Assembly: GCA_020636695.1 (NCBI GenBank)
Contig: JACJXJ010000024.1
Span: forward strand, 1-15,518
Source: Prevotellaceae bacterium
Lineage (GTDB): Bacteria; Bacteroidota; Bacteroidia; Bacteroidales; Paludibacteraceae
DNA length: 15,518 nt
Reading direction: 5' to 3'
In this document: piece by piece, positions 6,489 through 13,487 of the stretch
Numbering within the stretch: position 1 is the first letter of the stretch
Layout: the number at the start of each line of letters is the position of its first letter
Translations under genes and position numbers: made by a program
Notes under the pieces: model-generated
Told to the model about the DNA's origin: nothing
What the model saw: only the letters and a program-made list of their open reading frames with translations
Database searches by the model: none

Positions 6489-8948
6489 TTAGCGTAGTTT
6501 TGCACCTAGTTTTTCTTCAAAATTGGCAATTAATTTCTGCATAATCGCGTCAATCTGTTTGTCGTTCAAGGTTTTTTCGTTGTCCTGAAGTGTGAAGTTC
6601 ACCGCATACGATTTTTTACCAGCTTCGAGGTTTTTACCTTCGTACACATCAAACAAGTGAACCGATTGCAACAGTTTACGTTCGGTGTTGCGTGCTACTT
6701 GTTCAACTTCGGCAAAGGTAATGTGTTTGTCGAGCAATAACGCCAAGTCGCGTTTTACAGCCGGGAATTTTGAAATTTCGTGATACGCAATTTTGTGTTT
6801 ACCCGATTCTTTGAGCAACTGTTTCCATTCCAAATCGGCGAAATAGACTGTGGTGTTGATGTCGAATGCTTTCAACAATTTTGGAGCAACCAAACCGAGT
6901 GTTGCCAATGGTTTGCCCGATACGGTGGCAATAGTTAAACCTTCCGACCATAAATCGTTGCTGAATTCTGTAATCGTTGTTTTTTGCAAATCGATGCCCA
7001 AACGGCGTAATACGTTTTGTACATACGCTTTTAGTTCGTAGAACGATGCTTTTTCTTCGGCACGCAACCAACTTTGTTGCGCACGTTTGCCGCAGAGCCA
7101 CAAGCCTAAATGATATTCTTCGCTGTAAGGTGCTAATACGTTTTCTGCATCACGTTTGTCGCCGTTGAAATGGTAGCAATTACCAAATTCGTAGAATTTC
7201 AAATCGGCATTTTGACGATTGATATTGTAAGCCACACTTTCCAAACCACCAAACAACAGCGTTTGACGCATTACGCTCAAATCGTTGCTCAGTGCGTTCA
7301 TCAATTTTACGCAGTTTTGAGCTGGTAAGGTTTCGAGTGTATCGTAGTAGCTGGCTTTGGTCAAGGAGTTATTCAAAATTTCGTTGAATCCACAGGCTGT
7401 GAGTTGTTCCGAAATTTGGTGTTGTAACTTGTTGCTGTCAGGACGTTGTGAGTAGCTGATATTCGATTTCAACGAATCGCTAAATTCCACATTGTTGTAA
7501 CCATAAATACGCATAATGTCTTCAATCACGTCCACATCGCGTTGCACATCCACACGGTAAGGCGGAATGCTCAATTCGTATGCACCATTTGCTTTGGCGA
7601 GTACGCGCATTTCCAAACCTTTGAAAATGGTTTCGATAGTTTCTTCTGGAATGGCTTTGCCAATCAACGTGTGAATTTTATCGAGCGTAACGTTTACTTT
7701 GAAATCGGCCATCGGTGTAGGGTAGAGGTCGATAATTTCGCTCGAAATTTCGCCGCCAGCCAATTCTTGAATGAGTAACGCCACGTATTTAAGTACATAA
7801 ATTGTATTGTTTGGGTCGATGCCGCGTTCGTAGCGGAAGCTCGCATCGGTATTTAAGCCGTGACGACGTGCCGTTTTGCGTATCGTTACTGGATTGAAAT
7901 AAGCACTTTCGATGAAAATACTGGTGGTTTGTTCTGTTACGCCCGAATCGTGACCGCCAAATACACCAGCCATACACATCGGTTCTTCGGCGTTGCAAAT
8001 CATTAAATCTTGTGCCGATAGTTTGCGTTCAATGCCATCGAGCGTGACAAACTTGGTGCCTTCAGTCACTTTTTTTACGATGATTTTTCCACCTTTAATT
8101 TTGGTTGCATCAAAGGCGTGTAGTGGTTGACCAAATGCGTGTAGCGCATAATTGGTGGCATCTACTACGTTATTAATTGGACGTATGCCGATAATATTGA
8201 GGCGATCTTGTAACCATTTTGGCGATTCTTTTACTTGAATATTGGAAATGGTAACGCCAGCATAACGTGGACAATCGTCGCTGTTTTCAACCGTTACTGG
8301 AATAGTCAGGTTGGTATGAGCTACTTTGAATCCGTCAACACTTGGTTTGGTTAACGTTGTTGGTTGGTTGTGTGTTGCAAAATAAGCCGCTGCATCGCGT
8401 GCCACACCAAAATGAGAAGCTGCATCGGCGCGGTTTGGCGTAATGTCAACTTCAATAACGGTGTCGTCCTTAATATCAAAATAATCTTTGGCAAGTGTTC
8501 CAACTTTGGTGTCGGCTGGTAATACCATAATGCCATCGTGGCTTTTACCAACGCCAATTTCGTCTTCTGCGCAAATCATGCCTAATGATTCCACGCCACG
8601 AATTTTGGAACGTTTGATGGTAAACGATTCGTCGCCCGAATAGAGTACCGTGCCCACAGTGGCTACAATTACTTTTTGACCAGCAGCTACGTTGGCTGCA
8701 CCACATACAATTTGTAAGGGTTCGCCACTACCAACATTAACTGTGGTAACGTGTAAGTGGTCGGAATTTTCGTGTTCCGTGCATGTGAGTACTTCGCCTA
8801 CAACTAAACCTTCTAATCCGCCTTTAATGGTTTGTACTGTTTCAACTGAACCCACTTCCAATCCGATGGAAGTAAGTATTTTTCCAAGCTCAACAGGAGC
8901 TACTTCGGTGGCCAAATACGTTTTGAGCCAATGATAAGAAATATTCAT
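6489..8948 (-). CDS. pheT: Phenylalanine--tRNA ligase, beta subunit
   Basis: This is the full-length (819 residues) beta subunit of the alpha2-beta2 phenylalanyl-tRNA synthetase. It edits mis-acylated Tyr-tRNA(Phe) and binds tRNA while the alpha subunit activates Phe. Domain order is canonical: the N-terminal segment MNISYHWLKTYL; an EMAP-type tRNA-binding domain (about 40-152, with VCGAANV and KIRGVESLGMICAEDE); B3/B4 editing domain (about 212-375, INNVVDATNYAL and LDGIERKL); B5 (about 400-475, with PPYRVDVQRDVDVIEDI); the catalytic-like core; and a C-terminal anticodon-binding FDX-ACB domain (about 726-818, SKFPAVKRDLALLLD). No pheS is present in the window. The gene is monocistronic, convergent with the barrel gene, and has a TACCTTTG promoter about 50 bases upstream. 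Confidence 0.98.
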   Translation of the reverse strand: MNISYHWLKTYLATEVAPVELGKILTSIGLEVGSVETVQTIKGGLEGLVVGEVLTCTEHENSDHLHVTTVNVGSGEPLQIVCGAANVAAGQKVIVATVGTVLYSGDESFTIKRSKIRGVESLGMICAEDEIGVGKSHDGIMVLPADTKVGTLAKDYFDIKDDTVIEVDITPNRADAASHFGVARDAAAYFATHNQPTTLTKPSVDGFKVAHTNLTIPVTVENSDDCPRYAGVTISNIQVKESPKWLQDRLNIIGIRPINNVVDATNYALHAFGQPLHAFDATKIKGGKIIVKKVTEGTKFVTLDGIERKLSAQDLMICNAEEPMCMAGVFGGHDSGVTEQTTSIFIESAYFNPVTIRKTARRHGLNTDASFRYERGIDPNNTIYVLKYVALLIQELAGGEISSEIIDLYPTPMADFKVNVTLDKIHTLIGKAIPEETIETIFKGLEMRVLAKANGAYELSIPPYRVDVQRDVDVIEDIMRIYGYNNVEFSDSLKSNISYSQRPDSNKLQHQISEQLTACGFNEILNNSLTKASYYDTLETLPAQNCVKLMNALSNDLSVMRQTLLFGGLESVAYNINRQNADLKFYEFGNCYHFNGDKRDAENVLAPYSEEYHLGLWLCGKRAQQSWLRAEEKASFYELKAYVQNVLRRLGIDLQKTTITEFSNDLWSEGLTIATVSGKPLATLGLVAPKLLKAFDINTTVYFADLEWKQLLKESGKHKIAYHEISKFPAVKRDLALLLDKHITFAEVEQVARNTERKLLQSVHLFDVYEGKNLEAGKKSYAVNFTLQDNEKTLNDKQIDAIMQKLIANFEEKLGAKLR

Positions 8949-8995
8949 TGAATGATTAAATTTAGCGTGTTATTCTGTCATTTTTTTGCAGTCGA

Positions 8996-9003
8996 CAAAG
9001 GTA
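8996..9003 (-). promoter_or_regulatory. Bacteroidota -7 promoter element upstream of pheT
   Basis: Read on the minus strand, TACCTTTG fits TAnnTTTG exactly, 47 bases before the pheT ATG, and is preceded by a T-rich stretch. The predicted leader is about 40 bases. No T-box, leader peptide or attenuator hairpin is evident in it. Confidence 0.6.
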
Positions 9004-9047
9004 CAAAAAAAATATGTATCCTTGAAGTCTATCGGTGTTTTTCTCTA

Positions 9048-9100
9048 GTAGATAAAAAGAGAACTAATCGAACAGAGGTTTTGTTACTCTATTTGATTAG
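9048..9100 (-). terminator. Rho-independent terminator of the PUR-family gene
   Basis: On the minus strand, CTAATC (9095-9100) pairs with GATTAG (9064-9069). After one A/C mismatch the stem continues as AATAGAG against CTCTGTT (one T-G pair), giving about 13 paired positions around an AACAAAAC-type loop. TTCTCTTTTTATC follows. It sits 32 bases past the stop of the minus-strand gene and separates it from the pheT promoter. Confidence 0.75.
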
Positions 9101-9131
9101 TCCTGAATTAGATTCGACGATAACTAATGCT

Positions 9132-9515
9132 TTACATGTCGAAGTCCATGTGGAAATCGAATTTGCTTCTCGGCTTTTCTTCTTCTTTGTCTTCTACAGG
9201 TTCGTCGGTAATGTCTGTTGGAGCAAGTTTCACCTCATCTTCGGGTAACGCTTGGTGTACAAAATCAATCACATCTTGTAAGGCCACCGTGAATTTTTCA
9301 AAATCTTCTCTGTAGAGAAATATTTTGTGTTTTTCGAATGTGACTTGTACATTTTCGTCGGTACCTGTAACTCGTTTTTTACTTTCAGTAATAGCTAAAA
9401 ATAGATCGTCGGTACGTGTGCGCTTTACATCTAAATAGTAGATGCGTTTTCCCGTTTTAATAGCTCTCGAAAATACAATTTCTTGCTCTCTCTTGTCGTT
9501 AGTTGAATGTTCCAT
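9132..9515 (-). CDS. PUR family DNA/RNA-binding protein (DUF3276)
   Basis: This small 127-residue protein belongs to the DUF3276 family, bacterial relatives of the PUR-alpha single-stranded DNA/RNA-binding fold found mainly in Bacteroidota. Residues about 11-90 form the PUR-like repeat: EIVFSRAIKTGKRIYYLDVK with the RTRTDDLFLAITESKK strand, then VTFEKHKIFLYREDFEKF and a helix (TVALQDVIDFVHQ). The basic, aromatic strands fit nucleic-acid binding. The tail (about 91-127) is acidic and then ends in an FDFHMDFDM-like patch, probably disordered. It has its own terminator and lies next to pheT only by position. Cellular targets are unknown. No perfect TAnnTTTG was found just upstream of its start. 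Confidence 0.9.
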   Translation of the reverse strand: MEHSTNDKREQEIVFSRAIKTGKRIYYLDVKRTRTDDLFLAITESKKRVTGTDENVQVTFEKHKIFLYREDFEKFTVALQDVIDFVHQALPEDEVKLAPTDITDEPVEDKEEEKPRSKFDFHMDFDM

Positions 9516-9602
9516 AATAGCGTTCGTTATATATCTAACTTTCTGATATAAAGTTTTTTATTTAGTTTATATGGGATGCTCCTTTTAAGTAAAATGCTGT
9601 TT

Positions 9603-9646
9603 GTTTGTTCTCCCAAAATTGAGAATAATTTTTCAGTTGAACAAAC
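9603..9646. repeat. Inverted repeat in the divergent gap between the PUR gene and nusB
   Basis: GTTTGTTC (9603-9610) and GAACAAAC (9639-9646) are perfect inverted arms, and a second pair AAAATT/AATTTT sits between them. The 295-base AT-rich gap (9516-9810) contains no convincing gene. The nusB frame is open through part of it (from 9601), but that extension lacks family similarity. The repeat could be an operator or an RNA hairpin for either divergent gene. No T-tract directly follows, so a terminator is less likely. Confidence 0.45.
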
Positions 9647-9777
9647 TATTTGATGTTATTTTTGTGAGTGCTCTTTTTGTTTTCTTATATAAATTATTTA
9701 ACGAGCTGATTTTTAATTGTTTGAATTATATTAAAATCTTTTTTGGCGAAAAAAGCGGTGATTCCCTCCAAAATGTT

Positions 9778-9785
9778 TATCTTTG
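9778..9785 (+). promoter_or_regulatory. Bacteroidota -7 promoter element upstream of nusB
   Basis: TATCTTTG fits TAnnTTTG exactly and lies 25 bases before the nusB ATG. A start site near 9792 would give a leader of about 20 bases. It also argues that the longer reading frame from 9601 is not translated. No good -33 TTTG was found at the usual spacing. Confidence 0.6.
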
Positions 9786-9810
9786 CACCATCAAAAATAT
9801 CCGTTTTTTT

Positions 9811-10755
9811 ATGATAAACAGAGCTCTTCTCCGTATTAAAGCTGTACAAGTATTATATGCTTATTTTCAGAGTGATAATAAAAGTATACCAGCTGCTGAA
9901 AAAGAATTAAAGTTAAGCATATCAAAAGCTTACGACTTGTATCATTTTCTACTTTCAATGATTATCGAGTTAACGCATTATGCAGAACTAACCATTGATA
10001 ACAAACGGAATAAGTTCCGACCTACGGAACAAGAATTAAATCCCAACACGCGTTTTATTGATAATTTATTTGTGCATCAATTGGTGCAGAATGAACAATT
10101 GGCGTTGTATCGTAAAAACGCTAAATTCCCTTGGGATGAGCATCAAGATGTGCTAAAACGTATTTACGAAAGCATTTTGGAATCGGATTATTATGCGGCT
10201 TACATGGCCGAGACCGCACATACATACGAATCGGACAAGAATTTGTGGCGTAAAATCATCAAGCAAGAATTGTTGAATAATGACGAATTTGATGCGTTCT
10301 TGGAAGAGCAGAGTATTTATTGGAACGACGACCTTGAAATTGTGGAAAGTTTTGTGTTGAAAACCATTAAACAATTTGACCAAGCTAATGGCGCTGACCA
10401 AAAGTTATTGCCTATGTACAAAGATGCGTCTGACGAGGAATTTGTAACAACGTTGTTTCATAATGCTATTGCTAATGCTGACGAATACGGCGCTTTGATT
10501 GATGACCATACCAAAAATTGGGAATTGGATCGTATCGCTTTCATGGATATTTTGATTATGAAAGTGGCGTTGTCTGAACTCTTTTCATTCCCTACTATTC
10601 CTGTTAACGTCACTTTTAACGAATATATTGAAATCGCTAAAATGTACAGTACGGCTCGTAGTGGTTTGTTTGTGAATGGTGTTTTGGATAAAATTGTGAC
10701 TGAACTCAAGCGCTCTAATAAATTAATGAAGGCAGAATCGGTTTATTCAAAATAA
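9811..10755 (+). CDS. nusB: Transcription antitermination factor NusB (long Bacteroidota form)
   Basis: NusB works with NusE (ribosomal protein S10) on boxA RNA to prevent premature termination, chiefly in rRNA operons. The N-terminus MINRALLRIKAVQVLYAYFQ (1-20) matches NusB helix 1. The last third (about 238-300) contains the strongest family block: DRIAFMDILIMKVALSELF, IPVNVTFNEYIEIAKMYST and FVNGVLDKI. Typical NusB is about 140 residues and this one is 314. The extra length lies between these two blocks as charged helical sequence (about 60-210), as is usual for Bacteroidota. The frame extends upstream to 9601, but the ATG at 9811 starts the conserved region just after a TATCTTTG promoter. 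yajC follows after 50 bases with its own promoter element. Confidence 0.93.
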   Translation: MINRALLRIKAVQVLYAYFQSDNKSIPAAEKELKLSISKAYDLYHFLLSMIIELTHYAELTIDNKRNKFRPTEQELNPNTRFIDNLFVHQLVQNEQLALYRKNAKFPWDEHQDVLKRIYESILESDYYAAYMAETAHTYESDKNLWRKIIKQELLNNDEFDAFLEEQSIYWNDDLEIVESFVLKTIKQFDQANGADQKLLPMYKDASDEEFVTTLFHNAIANADEYGALIDDHTKNWELDRIAFMDILIMKVALSELFSFPTIPVNVTFNEYIEIAKMYSTARSGLFVNGVLDKIVTELKRSNKLMKAESVYSK

Positions 10756-10760
10756 ATTAC

Positions 10761-10768
10761 TATCTTTG
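10761..10768 (+). promoter_or_regulatory. Bacteroidota -7 promoter element upstream of yajC
   Basis: TATCTTTG, identical to the element before nusB, lies 37 bases upstream of the yajC ATG and 5 bases after the nusB stop. With no terminator between nusB and yajC, this would be an extra internal promoter for yajC and the genes after it. Confidence 0.55.
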
Positions 10769-10805
10769 TCTAGATTTATAAACCTAAAATTAAATTGATT
10801 ACGTT

Positions 10806-11135
10806 ATGAACTTATTAACTATTATGTTACAGGCCGCAGCAGAACCATCACCAGCTAGTAATTGGAGTGGTATATTGATGATGGTCCTTATTTTTGTGGT
10901 ATTCTATTTCTTTATGATTCGTCCACAAAGCAAACGTCAAAAAGAAGTACGTAAATTCCAAGATTCATTAGAATCAGGTAAACACGTGGTGACCTCTGGC
11001 GGTATTTATGGTAAAATTAAAGAGGTAAAAGATAATATCGTTGTGCTCGAAATTGCTGATAACGTTCGCATTAAGGTGAATAAAAACATGGTTTTTGATT
11101 CTCCAGAAGATGCATCGCAACAGCCTGCAAAATAA
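10806..11135 (+). CDS. yajC: Preprotein translocase subunit YajC
   Basis: This small (109 residues) accessory subunit of the SecDF-YajC complex assists Sec-dependent export in the cytoplasmic membrane. It shows the family pattern: a single N-terminal membrane helix (about 22-38, ILMMVLIFVVFYFFMI) followed directly by RPQSKRQKEVRKFQDSLE, then the conserved GKHVVTSGGIYGKI block (58-71) and a short strand-rich domain. The C-terminal tail is short and polar. secD and secF are not adjacent here. It is followed by the YbbR-like gene after 33 bases, the usual neighbour in Bacteroidales. Confidence 0.95.
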   Translation: MNLLTIMLQAAAEPSPASNWSGILMMVLIFVVFYFFMIRPQSKRQKEVRKFQDSLESGKHVVTSGGIYGKIKEVKDNIVVLEIADNVRIKVNKNMVFDSPEDASQQPAK

Positions 11136-11168
11136 TTTGTAGCTGATTTTTCAAACAGCGAGTCTGTT

Positions 11169-12167
11169 ATGCAAAAAATTGCTTGGACGTCCATATTAAA
11201 ACGCACTAAGACGATTATCACAAAAGTTGCCGAAGTCTTTTTTACAAAAGACACGGCAACTTTTTTCTTATTTTTGTGCTTGGCGTCAGCCTTTTGGTTT
11301 ATGCACACCATTGGTACGCGCCGATCCATGACTGTTTCGTTCGATTTGGTGTATGAAGGAATCCCGAATGATGTGTTGCTTACAACTGATTTACCTCAAC
11401 ATGTGACGTTCTCGGTTAAGAATGAGGGGCAGAAGCTGATGAATTATTATTTAAATGCAGATGTCGATACATTAGTTGTTGATTTATCTAATTCTTTTGA
11501 TGGTTCGGGACAAGTGATTTATGATATGCAACTTTTAAAAAGCGATATCCAACGTCGTCTGCCAGAATCTTCACAAATTGAAGACTTAACTCCAGGATTG
11601 CTTACATTGAATTATTTGACATTGGGGCATAAAGTGTTGCCTATTCGTTTGTCGGAAGATGTTCCTTTAGCGGCACAGTATGTCTTGGCAGATTCAATTT
11701 CGATAACACCCGCTTTGGTTAATGTGTATGCTCCTCAAGCGGTGCTTGATACCATGCATTTTATAGCTGTAAAACCATTTTTTGTAAAGCCACTCTCTAA
11801 AACGTCAGTATTTAAGGAGCCGTTGATGACTTTAGAGTATGGTCATGTGGAGGTATCAGAGGTTCAAATCAATGTCCCTATAGAGTTATCTACCGAAAAA
11901 ACCCTTGAAATTCCGATTCAAAGTGTAAATTTCCCATCAACCACAGTTTTACGTACCTTTCCTGCTTTTGTACGGGTTACATTTTCAATTGGCGTGAGTC
12001 GCTTTAACTCCGTTACTGCAAATGATTTTAAAGCCGAGGTCTTTTACGAAGATTTAGAAAATACAAAAGAACATCAAGTAAAGGTACATCTTTCTACACT
12101 CCACACAGATGTGCTCAATATGCGGTATGCTCCTATGGAGGTTGAATTTCTATTAGAGAAAGAATAG
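11169..12167 (+). CDS. YbbR-like domain protein, membrane-anchored
   Basis: This 332-residue protein has one N-terminal membrane helix (about 31-48, in TFFLFLCLASAFWFMHTIG) and an extracytoplasmic region of beta-rich repeats resembling YbbR domains, for example MTVSFDLVYEGIPNDVLL (54-71) and YVLADSISITPALVNVYAP. In Firmicutes, YbbR-domain protein CdaR regulates the diadenylate cyclase CdaA. No cyclase gene is present here, so that role cannot be transferred. Position between yajC and coaE is typical for Bacteroidales. The first 38 codons contain a terminator-like hairpin. The start cannot be moved past the hairpin, because the next Met lies inside the membrane helix. Confidence 0.85.
   Translation: MQKIAWTSILKRTKTIITKVAEVFFTKDTATFFLFLCLASAFWFMHTIGTRRSMTVSFDLVYEGIPNDVLLTTDLPQHVTFSVKNEGQKLMNYYLNADVDTLVVDLSNSFDGSGQVIYDMQLLKSDIQRRLPESSQIEDLTPGLLTLNYLTLGHKVLPIRLSEDVPLAAQYVLADSISITPALVNVYAPQAVLDTMHFIAVKPFFVKPLSKTSVFKEPLMTLEYGHVEVSEVQINVPIELSTEKTLEIPIQSVNFPSTTVLRTFPAFVRVTFSIGVSRFNSVTANDFKAEVFYEDLENTKEHQVKVHLSTLHTDVLNMRYAPMEVEFLLEKE
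11222..11275 (+). terminator. Terminator-like hairpin inside the 5' end of the ybbR coding sequence
   Basis: AAAAGTTGCCG (11222-11232) pairs perfectly with CGGCAACTTTT (11254-11264). Inside it, GTCTTTT (11235-11241) pairs with AAAAGAC (11246-11252) around a TTAC loop. The total is 18 bp with a small internal loop (AA against A). TTTTTTCTTATTTTT follows. It has the form of an intrinsic terminator yet lies about 53 bases into the gene. Whether it stops transcription is not shown by sequence. Confidence 0.6.
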
Positions 12168-12205
12168 TGTGATGTCCCTTTATATTCAATTTTAACATTG
12201 ATGTT

Positions 12206-12787
12206 ATGATAAAAATCGGTATTACTGGTGGCATAGGCAGTGGCAAGTCGGTGGTTTCTGACGTCATTCGTTTGCTCGGTTATCCCGTTTATAACTCCGA
12301 CATACGAGCCAAAGAGCTCTCCGATACGAATAGTACTATTCGTCAATCGTTAGTGGCGTTGTTTGGTTCAGCTATTTACACCGATAATCATTTGAATCGT
12401 CCACTTTTAGCTTCTTATTTATTTCAAGATTCATCCCAACGCGCAGCGGTTAATGCCATTATTCATCCCGTAGTTTTTGCCGATTTTAATACGTGGTGTA
12501 CCACTCAACAGACTACTTTGGTTTTTGCAGAATCTGCTATTTTGTTTGAGTCGGGCTTTTCTACTGTGATGGATAAGACGATAGTTGTTGAAGCACCTCA
12601 AGAGTTGCGTTTGCAGCGCGTAGTGGAACGTGATGCGGTGACTATGGAACAGGTTCAAAAACGGATGGAAACGCAAATGGATGCGTTAGTGTTGCGCCAT
12701 CATGCTGATTATGTTATTTATAATGACAATGAACATCTTTTAATATCACAAATCGTCGATATCGTCAACAAGTTAGTAAATTTATGA
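12206..12787 (+). CDS. coaE: Dephospho-CoA kinase
   Basis: CoaE carries out the last step of coenzyme A synthesis, phosphorylating the 3'-hydroxyl of dephospho-CoA with ATP in the cytoplasm. The 193-residue protein begins with MIKIGITGGIGSGKS, whose P-loop GGIGSGKS is at residues 8-15. It then shows YNSDIRAKEL (29-38, with the conserved Asp 32), the IIHPVV region (85-90), ESAILFESG (109-117) and RVVERD (138-143), all typical of the family. ADYVIYNDN (167-175) is the usual C-terminal strand. Length is normal. It follows ybbR by 38 bases, and its stop overlaps the mtgA start (ATGA), so the pair is translationally coupled. Confidence 0.97.
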   Translation: MIKIGITGGIGSGKSVVSDVIRLLGYPVYNSDIRAKELSDTNSTIRQSLVALFGSAIYTDNHLNRPLLASYLFQDSSQRAAVNAIIHPVVFADFNTWCTTQQTTLVFAESAILFESGFSTVMDKTIVVEAPQELRLQRVVERDAVTMEQVQKRMETQMDALVLRHHADYVIYNDNEHLLISQIVDIVNKLVNL

Positions 12788-13461
12788 AAAAATTATTTTG
12801 GAAGATACCAGTTTGGTTTTTTAGTGTTACATTTGCTGTAGTTGTTTTATTGAAGTTTGTACCTATTTATGTTACACCTTTAGTGGTGATTCGTGTGGTA
12901 CAAGCTATGTTCGATGAAGATAGGGATGTGCGTGTAGAAAAGACGTGGGTTCCAATAGAAAAAATGTCGCCCAAAGTTGTGCGTGCCGCTATTGCAGGAG
13001 AAGATGATTTATTTTTAACTCATTATGGTTTTTCGATTAAGGGAATTCAACAAGCCTATAAGGATAATAAAAAAGGGAAACGTCTAAAAGGTGGTAGTAC
13101 TATTTCGCAACAAACCGCCAAGAATGTGTTTACCTCTGGTTCGCGAACTTGGGTTCGTAAAGGATTTGAAACCTATTTCACACTTTTAATAGAACTTGTG
13201 TGGGGTAAAGAACGTATCATGGAAGTTTATCTCAATGTTGTGGAACTTGGCGATGGTATCTATGGTGTTGAAGCGGCTTCGCACCATTATTTCCATAAAT
13301 CGGCGGCTAAATTGAATGCACCACAAGCGGCTTTATTAGTTGCTAGTTTGCCAAGTCCTCGTCGTTATAGTGTAACAAATCCAGGTCCTTATATGCGCCG
13401 TCGTCAAGGACAAATTTTATGGATGATGCGCATGTTGCCGAATATCGAGTGGCATAATTAA
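12784..13461 (+). CDS. mtgA: Monofunctional biosynthetic peptidoglycan transglycosylase
   Basis: This is a 225-residue GT51 enzyme that polymerises lipid II into glycan strands on the outer face of the cytoplasmic membrane. One N-terminal membrane helix (about 9-29) anchors it. Family motifs appear in order: AIAGEDDLFLTHYGF (69-83) with catalytic Glu 73; KGGSTISQQTAKN (102-114); RKGFET (125-130) with the second conserved Glu 129; and KERIMEVYLNVVELGDGIYG (142-161). There is no penicillin-binding transpeptidase domain, so it is the monofunctional type. It overlaps coaE by four bases. The start is fixed by that overlap and by the anchor helix. Confidence 0.96.
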   Translation: MKKLFWKIPVWFFSVTFAVVVLLKFVPIYVTPLVVIRVVQAMFDEDRDVRVEKTWVPIEKMSPKVVRAAIAGEDDLFLTHYGFSIKGIQQAYKDNKKGKRLKGGSTISQQTAKNVFTSGSRTWVRKGFETYFTLLIELVWGKERIMEVYLNVVELGDGIYGVEAASHHYFHKSAAKLNAPQAALLVASLPSPRRYSVTNPGPYMRRRQGQILWMMRMLPNIEWHN

Positions 13462-13487
13462 TTACACCAAAATCTAAAACCAATGCT

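Noticed and set aside
8952..9248. 98-codon plus-strand open frame between pheT and the PUR-family gene
   Set aside because: It overlaps the minus-strand terminator and the 3' end of the PUR-family gene, and encodes no recognisable protein.
9601..9810. 70-codon N-terminal extension of nusB
   Set aside because: It lacks NusB similarity, would begin at a TTG, and a TATCTTTG promoter element lies inside it just before the ATG at 9811.
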